Of a stretch of DNA of 64,000 bases, positions 9,107 to 15,992 are shown in pieces. The notes beneath the pieces were generated by a model. The model saw nothing but the letters and a program-made list of their open reading frames with translations. It was not told where the DNA came from and made no database searches. Position 1 is the stretch's first letter. Each line of letters starts with the position of its first letter. The DNA is from Peptostreptococcus russellii (GTDB lineage Bacteria; Bacillota; Clostridia; Peptostreptococcales; Peptostreptococcaceae): NCBI RefSeq assembly GCF_900110295.1, contig NZ_FODF01000008.1, forward strand, positions 34,910-98,909, in the 5' to 3' direction. The position numbers and the translations under genes are program-made.

Positions 9107-9373
9107 ATGAATGGTGCAAGCAGAGCCTATCCAACAATTTTAAAGAAAACAGAAAGTGGTTACAGCGTATTTGTTCCAGATTTAAACATTGAAAAAGAGG
9201 GGAGAGATATAGCGAGTGCGTTGTCTATAGTCAAAGAGTCTATTAAAAAAATGGTTTTAAAATGCAACAAAGAAGGAATAAAGATCCCCTACCCGCATTC
9301 TAAAAAGTTTGAACATAATAAAGATGATATATTGACCTTGGTTGAGATTAATTTTAAAGATTTAATGAGCTAA
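9107..9373 (+). CDS. HicB-like antitoxin domain protein, without a HicA partner
   Basis: 88-residue protein with the partial RNase H fold of HicB: AYPTILKKTESGYSVFVPDL matches the family start (Y-x-A/T-I ... GY-V-x-F/V-PDL), followed by an amphipathic helix (ALSIVKESIKKMVLKC). In type II systems HicB neutralises the HicA mRNA interferase. No HicA-like frame (short, with a conserved catalytic His) lies on either side, and a terminator follows. It is therefore an orphan antitoxin or a HicB-fold protein recruited for another role. The ribosome site GTGGAGGGAG is strong. Confidence 0.8.
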   Translation: MNGASRAYPTILKKTESGYSVFVPDLNIEKEGRDIASALSIVKESIKKMVLKCNKEGIKIPYPHSKKFEHNKDDILTLVEINFKDLMS

Positions 9374-9745
9374 ACTGCATTATTTATAATAGAAGATTGA
9401 AAAGTAACAATCGATTAGTATTTTAATATATTAGTATAATATTTTAGCTTTAATTGTTTAAAAAATAGCAAAACACTTGATGATTTATTTATCAAGTGTT
9501 TTTTATATAATTAAAATTAAAAAGCATAAAAAACAGTGGTTGATGCTAGAAAAGCTATATTATTATATAATATGTATATTTTTCTTGATAAAAATAATCA
9601 TAATTCAAAAGATTCATTAGATATTATTGATTTATTTTATATTAACTATATATAATTAAAAAGATATATTAATTAGTATAAAAGTCTTTAAATAATGCTT
9701 TTTAAAAGGTATAATGTTAATTAAGAATTAATTTAAGGAGGAGCT
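9374..9745. other. intergenic region holding one terminator
   Basis: 372 bp without a gene. Apart from the hairpin at 9470-9504 I see only AT-rich sequence, with a likely promoter near GGTATAATG (about 9709-9716) for the next gene. Confidence 0.5.
9470..9504 (+). terminator. Terminator, HicB-like gene
   Basis: Perfect 12-bp arms AAAACACTTGAT / ATCAAGTGTTTT around a 9-nt loop, then TT. It lies about 100 bp after the stop. Confidence 0.88.
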
Positions 9746-10054
9746 ATGAATTATTTTTATCTTCTTGTGTTGATAGCTATTTATTTCTGCTTTAGTCATG
9801 ATAGCAAGAAAGTGAAGGAAGAGCTTAAAAACACAAGAAAAGAACTCGATGAGCTGGCTAGGAGTACTGGAAATCCAGAAAAAAGTCCATATTATATTGA
9901 GCCTGAAGTAAAAAAGAATCTAGTTGCATTGATCTCTAGTGGAGAAAAAGTTAGGGCAGTTAAAATATTAAAGAATATGAAAAAACTTGACCTTGTAGAA
10001 GCAAAAATGATAGCAGATTCCTTAGAAGAGAATCAATCAGGTGAAAATTTTTAG
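9746..10054 (+). CDS. membrane-anchored protein with an L7/L12 C-terminal-like domain
   Basis: 102 residues. A single N-terminal hydrophobic segment (about residues 3-17, YFYLLVLIAIYFCF) is followed by a charged coiled-coil-like helix (about 20-40). The C-terminal stretch near 63-92 (LVALISSGEKVRAVKILKNM, then DLVEAKMIADSL) follows the pattern of the ribosomal protein L7/L12 C-terminal domain (K-x-x-A-VKx-LR...GL-EAK-xV). That domain recruits GTPase factors on ribosomes. Membrane tethering of it here is striking, but the role is unknown. It is monocistronic, with AAGGAGG before the ATG. Confidence 0.75.
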   Translation: MNYFYLLVLIAIYFCFSHDSKKVKEELKNTRKELDELARSTGNPEKSPYYIEPEVKKNLVALISSGEKVRAVKILKNMKKLDLVEAKMIADSLEENQSGENF

Positions 10055-10098
10055 GAAATAAGTCTAATAATATAGTAACAAAATAATAATTGTCAATT

Positions 10099-10132
10099 GA
10101 ACCCGGCATCAATAGGTGTCGGGGAATTTTAT
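10099..10132 (+). terminator. Terminator after the L7/L12-like gene
   Basis: CCCGGCATC pairs with GGTGTCGGG (with G-U pairs) across a short loop, then AATTTTATTT. Confidence 0.7.
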
Positions 10133-10247
10133 TTATTTTAAAGATTCTAATTGGTTAAAAATATTATATTATGGATATATAAGTAATAAAAGAACTTTTA
10201 TAATGAAAAAATTTTATATAAATATATTTCTAAATAGGAGGACTTAA

Positions 10248-10727
10248 GTGGAGAAAAAATCAATCTTAGAAAAGAATACTCTTAAAGCAATATTGTCGGT
10301 AATTATGTTAATCGTAGTAGCAATTGCAGTATCTAATGGTAATATACAAAGTAATCAAAAGATGAAGTTAACAACTGTAAGAGGTTATATTGAAGCTATA
10401 AGTGATAATGATTTGGCTGCCTCAAAAAAATATGTATTAAAAGATGTCGATTATAGAAAGTTTAATCTTTTAAATGCTGGTGAGGAAAACATTTCTGTAA
10501 GATATATAAAATTTATTTCCATGGAAAAAGTTAAGAAGTTTAAGCCGAAAAAAATATACCTAAAAGATGGTAAGAGCAAACTCTACCTAAAGGGGAGTAT
10601 TGTAAAGGTAAGCTATATAATAAAATATAAAAACTCAGAAAAGGATCAAGAAAAAAAGGAAAAAATATTCACTATGGTAAAGACTATAAATAGCAGCTAT
10701 AAAATAGTAAATATTGAAAATCTATAA
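10248..10727 (+). CDS. membrane-anchored or exported protein of unknown function
   Basis: 159 residues. A positively charged N-terminus and one hydrophobic helix (about 11-28, LKAILSVIMLIVVAIAVS) indicate a signal anchor or signal peptide without a lipobox. The rest (TTVRGYIEAISDNDLAASKKYV, then beta-strand-like segments) recalls the NTF2-like folds of DUF4878-type exported proteins, a weak resemblance. The start is GTG at 10248 behind TAGGAGGA. It stands alone between two intergenic gaps. I do not recognise a specific family. Confidence 0.7.
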   Translation: MEKKSILEKNTLKAILSVIMLIVVAIAVSNGNIQSNQKMKLTTVRGYIEAISDNDLAASKKYVLKDVDYRKFNLLNAGEENISVRYIKFISMEKVKKFKPKKIYLKDGKSKLYLKGSIVKVSYIIKYKNSEKDQEKKEKIFTMVKTINSSYKIVNIENL

Positions 10728-10898
10728 AAATTCATTTAATTAAAAAACAACTTCATTAGGAATTGAATATAGCTATTGATGTAAATTATATAAAAATGTT
10801 TATAAATTTTATAATACTAAAAATAAATTCAAAAACTATGGATTTATTAAGGTTTCTGTTATAAGATACTCTATAATTTAATAAAGGAGGAAACAGTA

Positions 10899-11696
10899 AT
10901 GAGATTAAAAGATAAGGTTATATTAGTCACATCTTCTACTAGAGGAATAGGTTATGCGATTGTTTCAGCTTGTGCAGCTGAAGGGGCAATAGTTTATATG
11001 GCTGCTAGAAATGAAGAAAGAGCAAATGCAAGAATTGCAGAGTTTACAGAAAAGGGATATACAGTAAAGTTTGTATACAATGATGCTACTAAACCTGAAA
11101 CTTTTAAAACTATGATAGACGAAGTAGTTGAAAAAGAGGGTAAAATAGATGTTTTAGTAAACAACTTTGGTACATCAGATCCTAAGAAAGATCTTGATAT
11201 AGAACATACAAAAGTGGATGATTTCTTAAAGTTTGTAGATCTAAATATTGCAAGTGTATTTATAGCTTCGCAAGCTGCAATTCATCACATGAAGGAAAAC
11301 GGTGGCGGAAGTATAATAAATATATCATCAATAGGTGGAATAGTTCCAGATATATCTCAGATTGCTTATGGAACTAGTAAGGCAGGTATAATACATATGT
11401 CAAAGATGATAGCAGTTCAGGAAGCTAGAAACAATATTCGTTGTAATGTAGTTGCTCCAGGAATGACTGCCACAGATGGAGTGAAGGATAACTTAAATGA
11501 AAATTTCCAGAATATGTTTTTAAAGAATACACCTATTAAGCGTATGGCAGAACCAGAGGAAATAGCTCAAGCTGTTGTTTACTTTGCTACAGATGCAGCA
11601 GCATACACAACAGGTCAAGTAATGGCAGTAGCAGGTGGATTTGGTCTTGCTACACCGATATTTGGTGACTTATCAGAATCATTGACAAGTAGATAA
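10899..11696 (+). CDS. SDR oxidoreductase resembling 7alpha-hydroxysteroid dehydrogenase
   Basis: 265-residue short-chain dehydrogenase. The cofactor motif reads TSSTRGIG (11-18), with Ser for the first Gly. The active site is Ser143/144, Tyr157 and Lys161 (AYGTSK), with Asn116. TSSTRGIG, VYMAAR, the VPDIS run before the tyrosine, NNIRCNVVAPG and the C-terminal VAGGFGLATP closely match my recollection of the NADP-dependent 7alpha-HSDH of Clostridium sardiniense. Basic residues after strand 2 (AARNEER) would suit NADPH. The likely reaction is oxidation of a 7alpha-hydroxyl on bile acids, but other substrates remain possible. It is monocistronic. Confidence 0.85.
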   Translation: MRLKDKVILVTSSTRGIGYAIVSACAAEGAIVYMAARNEERANARIAEFTEKGYTVKFVYNDATKPETFKTMIDEVVEKEGKIDVLVNNFGTSDPKKDLDIEHTKVDDFLKFVDLNIASVFIASQAAIHHMKENGGGSIINISSIGGIVPDISQIAYGTSKAGIIHMSKMIAVQEARNNIRCNVVAPGMTATDGVKDNLNENFQNMFLKNTPIKRMAEPEEIAQAVVYFATDAAAYTTGQVMAVAGGFGLATPIFGDLSESLTSR

Positions 11697-11774
11697 TATT
11701 AAAAGTGTATCAGTATCAGAAACTTAATTAGTATAAATAAAATTAATAATAAAATTTTGGTATATAAATTGTAT

Positions 11775-11805
11775 AAAAGACCAGCTAAAAAAAGCTGGTC
11801 TTTTT
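11775..11805. terminator. Bidirectional terminator between the SDR gene and dapB
   Basis: Perfect 12-bp arms AAAAGACCAGCT / AGCTGGTCTTTT with an A6 loop. Flanking A and T runs serve both convergent genes. Confidence 0.9.
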
Positions 11806-11809
11806 AAGT

Positions 11810-12565
11810 TTATCCTTTAATTACATCTTCCATGCTAAATAGTCCATTTTTTTGATTTTTAAGATATTTAATTCCTCTTAGAGCTCCTTTTGCAAATGAT
11901 GCATCAGTTAATGCCTGATGACTTAATGTTAAAACATCATCTTCACCTGCGAAAATAACATCGTGGTCGCTTATTATATTTCCACCTCTTACTGAGTGGA
12001 ATCCAACTTCTTCTTTTTTTCTTTTTTGTAGTACTGAATCTCTGCCGTATTGTGGATATAGTTCTGGTCTTGCTTCCTTCATAGAATCAAATAACATTTT
12101 TGCTGTTCCACTAGGAGCATCTTCTTTTCTATTATGATGCTTTTCGATAATTTCTATATCGAATTCTTTTAATTCCTTTGCCATTTTCTTTAATATTCCC
12201 AGCATAATGTTTATACCAAAACCGGTATTGTGAGATAAAAGAATAGGAATATTCTTTGAAGCTTCCTCAACCTTTTTTTCATCATCTTCATTAAGCCCAG
12301 TAGTACCTATAACTACAGGAACATTGTTTTTTACAGCATAATCAAGCATAGATTCTATATTATCTCTATGAGAGAAGTCTATTATGCCTTCGCATTTCAT
12401 ATCTACAGCTTCAAAATTTTTAAAAACTCTTATTCCATCTTTTGTATCATTTTCTTTGGCAGATCTTGATACACCAAAAGCAATTTCGCAACCGCTATCT
12501 TCATTAACAGCTTTGATAACTGATTTTCCAACCTTACCATAATAACCAACTATTGCAATTTTCAT
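11810..12565 (-). CDS. dapB: 4-hydroxy-tetrahydrodipicolinate reductase
   Basis: Second committed step of lysine/diaminopimelate synthesis, NAD(P)H-dependent. 251 residues from the ATG at 12565, five bases after GGAGG; a longer in-frame start further upstream lacks a ribosome site. Motifs: MKIAIVGYYGKVGKS (nucleotide loop), IDFSHRDN, VIGTTGLN, LLSHNTGFGINI and IEIIEKHHNRKEDAPSGTA, which carries the catalytic His and Lys. No other lysine gene is adjacent, so the pathway is scattered. An extended -10 (TGCTATAAT, minus strand, 12618-12626) fits its promoter. Confidence 0.96.
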   Translation of the reverse strand: MKIAIVGYYGKVGKSVIKAVNEDSGCEIAFGVSRSAKENDTKDGIRVFKNFEAVDMKCEGIIDFSHRDNIESMLDYAVKNNVPVVIGTTGLNEDDEKKVEEASKNIPILLSHNTGFGINIMLGILKKMAKELKEFDIEIIEKHHNRKEDAPSGTAKMLFDSMKEARPELYPQYGRDSVLQKRKKEEVGFHSVRGGNIISDHDVIFAGEDDVLTLSHQALTDASFAKGALRGIKYLKNQKNGLFSMEDVIKG

Positions 12566-12617
12566 GTTAACCTCCAGATCTATAATAATATTAAATAATA
12601 ATAATTCTATTAACATT

Positions 12618-12626
12618 ATTATAGCA
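12618..12626 (-). promoter_or_regulatory. extended -10 element for dapB
   Basis: Minus-strand TGCTATAAT about 55 bp before the dapB start. No good -35 is seen. Confidence 0.5.
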
Positions 12627-12762
12627 TAGTATAAAAATTTAACATAGGATTTGATATTGCTATTTTAAAATATTTATAGTTTTATCTTGAAATAAAAAAA
12701 GATAATTATTCCGAAAACATGGATTTAGGGAATAATTAATAAAATAAGGTTTATTAAGTTTC

Positions 12763-12791
12763 TTGTAAGTAATAGTTCAAAGTGATATAAT
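12763..12791 (+). promoter_or_regulatory. promoter of the thiW riboswitch transcript
   Basis: TTGTAA, a 17-bp spacer, then TATAAT (12786-12791). It lies about 20 bp before the TPP riboswitch, as expected for transcription starting just upstream of the aptamer. Confidence 0.75.
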
Positions 12792-12810
12792 CAAATTATA
12801 ATATACAAAA

Positions 12811-12893
12811 AGGGGAGCTCGGAAGGGCTGAGAGTAGCGAAAGCTTTACCCATAACCTGATTTGGATAACGCCAACGTAGGGAAATCTTATGA
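12811..12893 (+). ncRNA. TPP riboswitch (THI element) upstream of thiW
   Basis: Contains the conserved TPP aptamer segments: GGGGAGCT at the start, GGGCTGAGAG (12825-12834), then ACCCATAACCTGATTTGGAT and GCCAACGTAGGGAA. When thiamine pyrophosphate binds, such elements lower expression of thiamine genes. The hairpin at 12918-12940 is the probable expression platform. Confidence 0.95.
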
Positions 12894-12917
12894 CGTGTAT
12901 GTCAGTATTTTAAGATT

Positions 12918-12940
12918 GTGTGCTTTGGCACACTTTTTTT
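12918..12940 (+). terminator. riboswitch-controlled terminator before thiW
   Basis: GTGTGC / GCACAC arms with a TTTG loop and seven T residues, placed between the TPP aptamer and the thiW ribosome site. This is an intrinsic terminator that would form in the ligand-bound state (inference from position). Confidence 0.85.
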
Positions 12941-12956
12941 ATTTTTAGGAGGTATT

Positions 12957-13457
12957 ATGAGTAATATAAAAAAATTAACATTAGCAGGATTATTTTGTGC
13001 ATTGGCAGTAGCTGGTAGCTTCATATCTATTCCTGTGCTAGGAAGTAGGTGTGCACCAGTTCAACATATGGTAAATGTAATAGCGGCAATAATTTTGGGA
13101 CCTTGGATTGGGCTTGCTATAGCCTTTTTTTCATCTTTGCTTAGAAATATGATGGGGCTCGGTTCGATTTTAGCTTTTCCAGGAAGTATGTTTGGCGTGT
13201 TTATTGCAGGAGTTTTATATAGAAATACTAAAAGTATACTGACTGCTTGTATAGGTGAGGCTTTTGGAACAGGAATAATAGGTGGTCTTTGTGCCTATCC
13301 AATAGCAGTATTATTTATGGGGAAGAATGCAGCTGAACTAGGATACTTTGTATATGTAACTCCGTTTTTAATATCTACTGTTGTGGGATCAACAATAGGA
13401 GGGCTTGTAGTATTTTCTCTTGCAAAATCTAAAGCACTAAATTGGGGAAGTGTATAA
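12957..13457 (+). CDS. thiW: ECF transporter substrate-binding subunit ThiW
   Basis: Membrane S component of an energy-coupling-factor transporter, thought to take up a thiamine precursor (thiazole). 166 residues with about five hydrophobic helices. ThiW-like segments include GSRCAPVQHMVNVIAAIILGP and ILAFPGSMFGVFIAGVLYR. The start is the ATG at 12957 after AGGAGG; an in-frame GTG at 12918 lies inside the terminator stem and is excluded. The TPP riboswitch upstream supports the role. The shared ECF A and T subunits are not in this window. Confidence 0.9.
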   Translation: MSNIKKLTLAGLFCALAVAGSFISIPVLGSRCAPVQHMVNVIAAIILGPWIGLAIAFFSSLLRNMMGLGSILAFPGSMFGVFIAGVLYRNTKSILTACIGEAFGTGIIGGLCAYPIAVLFMGKNAAELGYFVYVTPFLISTVVGSTIGGLVVFSLAKSKALNWGSV

Positions 13458-13533
13458 GGACGATAGTGTAAATAGAATTTATAAAAAATAGAAATAGAAG
13501 GATTTAAAGAATATAGAAATATTATTTATAAAT

Positions 13534-13573
13534 AAAAAAGCCATAACACTAAGTTTTAGTGTTATGGCTTTTA
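13534..13573. terminator. Bidirectional terminator downstream of thiW
   Basis: AAAAGCCATAACACT pairs perfectly with AGTGTTATGGCTTTT across a 7-nt loop. It could serve thiW on one side and the minus-strand exported protein gene on the other. Confidence 0.88.
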
Positions 13574-13681
13574 AAGTTCATATAAAAACAATATGAGTTT
13601 TTAATTAACAATTGATTAAACTTTGATAACCTTTCTATATATTAAATATTAAAAAAATAGACAAGGTCAAAATTTATTATT

Positions 13682-14254
13682 TTACTTTGAATATGTTACT
13701 GCAGTATATGAAACATAACTGTTGTTATTGTATCCATATGTAATACCAAGTGTAAGAGTTCCGTAATTGTTTTTAGAAGCACTTTCTATTGAATTCAATG
13801 GTATTATATAGGAATCACCATCTTGTTCAAGATGAATACCACCAGATATTTTAAATTCACGTCCTGTATTAGAAAGTGTAAACTGAGTATCATAAATATC
13901 CAATTTCGGATTCTTTACAGAGATAATATTCTTATCCTTATCATAGAAAGTAACACTTACTCTAGGCGATTTCGAAAAATCAATATTTGGAATATCACCA
14001 TCTGTTTGACCTGAAGTTTTTTCTATAATTTTCATTCTATCATTTTTTACAAATTTTTCAAACTGCTGTCTACTGAAAGTTCGAACAATAGCATCTCTTT
14101 TATCGTTTTCGATATTTAAATCCGAATATGTGTCAGTATTTGTGATGTTACGATTCTCTTCAGAAGTCGGTATAAATGCCTTGTCTAAAAACATGGCTCC
14201 TGCAAGCACTATAATAGCAACTGTTATTAATGCAATTAAAGATTTTTTTATCAT
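13682..14254 (-). CDS. exported or membrane-anchored protein of unknown function
   Basis: 190 residues. KK-rich start and a hydrophobic helix (about 5-24, SLIALITVAIIVLAGAMFL) act as a signal anchor; there is no lipobox cysteine. The remainder is mainly beta-strand-like and polar (VSVTFYDKDKNIISV; FTLSNTGREFKISGG; LTLGITYGYNNNSYVSYTAV), ending exposed. AGGAG precedes the ATG. I do not recognise the family. It is divergent from nothing and convergent with thiW, so context gives no clue. Confidence 0.7.
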   Translation of the reverse strand: MIKKSLIALITVAIIVLAGAMFLDKAFIPTSEENRNITNTDTYSDLNIENDKRDAIVRTFSRQQFEKFVKNDRMKIIEKTSGQTDGDIPNIDFSKSPRVSVTFYDKDKNIISVKNPKLDIYDTQFTLSNTGREFKISGGIHLEQDGDSYIIPLNSIESASKNNYGTLTLGITYGYNNNSYVSYTAVTYSK

Positions 14255-14572
14255 AATTCTTCTCCTGAATAATATATTAATACTAAAAGAAATACATATT
14301 TAAAAACATTAGATTTATTTTTAAAAAAGTTTTCCTAAAGGAAATTTGACTTTTAATTATAAATCAATTCTCTTTATTATATCATATAGATTTATCAATA
14401 ACCATATAAATAGCAAAATTTCTTTTAACGCTAGGTTATAAATTTATATTTTTTATAAAAATTACTAATTTTGCTTATTTTTATAAATTTATTTTTGCAT
14501 ATAAGTATAATACATATAATGATACAAATAATACATCTTTTAGAAAATTTGATAAAAGATATAACTGTTTTT
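14255..14572. other. intergenic region between two minus-strand units
   Basis: 318 very AT-rich bp. On the minus strand, TTTCCTTTAGGAAA followed by a CTTTTTT run (14325-14346) is a small hairpin in the probable leader of the exported-protein gene, and GATATAATAA near 14380 is a plausible -10. Nothing else is evident. Confidence 0.4.
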
Positions 14573-15121
14573 TTAAATAATAAAGCTAAATAAAACTCCT
14601 ACAGTTGCACTTATGACTATTATCTTTATTATGTTTACTTTTTTTGACATAAATAAGATTCCACCAATTATAAAGCCAATAACACCAATGTATTTAATTC
14701 CCTCAGGAGAAAAAATAGAGGATTTAAACATATCAATGGCAGCTATTAATATAAGACCAGGTATTGCAGGCTTTAGACCTTTTAAAGCTCTATCAAGTAA
14801 GGTAATCTTCTTTCCTCTAAATAAAAAATAGCCTAAAAGTAGCATCAGTATGCAGGAAGGTGTAACTTCTGCAATAGTTGCCACAATAGCCCCAGGTACA
14901 GAAGCTACTTTAGTACCTATAAATGTAGCAGAATTGATTCCTATTGGACCAGGCGTAATCTGAGAAAGAGAAACAAGGTCTGTAAGCTCTTTTATTGTAA
15001 GCCATTTCATGTCATTTACAACATACCTTTGAATAAGCGGTAAAACTGCATAACCACCACCAAATGCAAAGGCTCCTATTTTTAAAAAAGTAATATAAAG
15101 AAGTAAAAGCTTGTTTATCAT
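14573..15121 (-). CDS. chromate transporter family protein, second half
   Basis: 182 residues and about five membrane helices. The CHR-family signature FAFGGGYAVLPLIQRYVV is near the start, and TPGPIGINSATFIG is the second conserved motif. It overlaps the upstream half gene by 4 bp (ATGA), so they are translated together and form a two-subunit (short-chain) CHR transporter. Family members export chromate, but in anaerobes without chromate exposure the true anion is uncertain. Confidence 0.9.
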   Translation of the reverse strand: MINKLLLLYITFLKIGAFAFGGGYAVLPLIQRYVVNDMKWLTIKELTDLVSLSQITPGPIGINSATFIGTKVASVPGAIVATIAEVTPSCILMLLLGYFLFRGKKITLLDRALKGLKPAIPGLILIAAIDMFKSSIFSPEGIKYIGVIGFIIGGILFMSKKVNIIKIIVISATVGVLFSFII

Positions 15122-15684
15122 TTTATTTTATCCTCCTCAACAAGTGAAAATACAATCAAGCCAATCATACCAGATAGCAATATAATATATATTGTATTTA
15201 TGTTAGTAAAATATGCTGCAGAAAAAGCACTAAACATTAGTATCGATCCAAAAATTTTATGTTTTACAAGAGCTTTTTTTGCCATTTGGAAAACTGTAAT
15301 AAACAAGACTGCACTTATTGCACCACTCATACATCCTAGAGCAGCCTTTACAATGCTATTTTTAGAAATAGTATTGTAAACATAGTACATAATCGAAATA
15401 ATAATTAGACAAGGTAAAACAGAAGCCAAAAGGCATACGAGAGCACCCTTCCAACCGATTAATCTGTAACCTGTAAGAATAGAAGTATTTATAGCCATGG
15501 GTCCTGGACCTGATTGTGCGATTGCCACAATATCAAGCATTTCGTCATCATCTATTAATTTTTTTTTATTTACAAATTCATCGCGTATAACAGGTACAAT
15601 AGTATAGCCACCACCAAAAGTAAACATATTTATTTTAAAGAATGTTATAAAAAGTGACTTATAACTTATTTTCTTAGAATCCAT
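15118..15684 (-). CDS. chromate transporter family protein, first half
   Basis: 188 residues. Like its partner it has the paired motifs NMFTFGGGYTIVPVIRDEFV and SGPGPMAINTSILTGYR, showing that the two halves are homologous copies in tandem. Paired short CHR proteins insert with opposite topology and work as a heterodimer in studied cases. AGGGGTGAT lies before the ATG on the minus strand. The divergent Sel1-repeat gene starts about 310 bp away. Confidence 0.9.
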   Translation of the reverse strand: MDSKKISYKSLFITFFKINMFTFGGGYTIVPVIRDEFVNKKKLIDDDEMLDIVAIAQSGPGPMAINTSILTGYRLIGWKGALVCLLASVLPCLIIISIMYYVYNTISKNSIVKAALGCMSGAISAVLFITVFQMAKKALVKHKIFGSILMFSAFSAAYFTNINTIYIILLSGMIGLIVFSLVEEDKIK

Positions 15685-15992
15685 AATATCACCCCTTAAA
15701 TTTAAGAATATAAATATAATTAAATTATATCACAAGAAGGGAAGTTTTATTAGAAGTTGACAAAAATGAAAATAGCTAGAATCGTAAAGTAATAAATTTG
15801 TACTATTTACTATGTAATTTATATAATATATTAATTGTTGATATATAGTTAAGTAAGAAATGAAAACTAAAGCAAGTACAGTAGAATCAATGCTTTTAAC
15901 TAGATGTAACATTATTTGCCTATACTTTATAAACTGTGGTATAATAATATACGTGTAATTATGTTTATTTAAGTATTGAAGGGGTGAATCAG
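15685..15992. other. divergent intergenic region
   Basis: 308 bp between the chromate-type genes and the Sel1 gene. It contains the extended -10 at 15937-15945 for the rightward gene and AT-rich sequence with ATTATAT near 15725 that could serve the leftward pair. No repeats stand out. Confidence 0.5.
15937..15945 (+). promoter_or_regulatory. extended -10 promoter for the Sel1-repeat gene
   Basis: TGGTATAAT with TTGCCT 18 bp upstream of the -10 hexamer (15916-15921), about 48 bp before the start codon. Confidence 0.6.
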
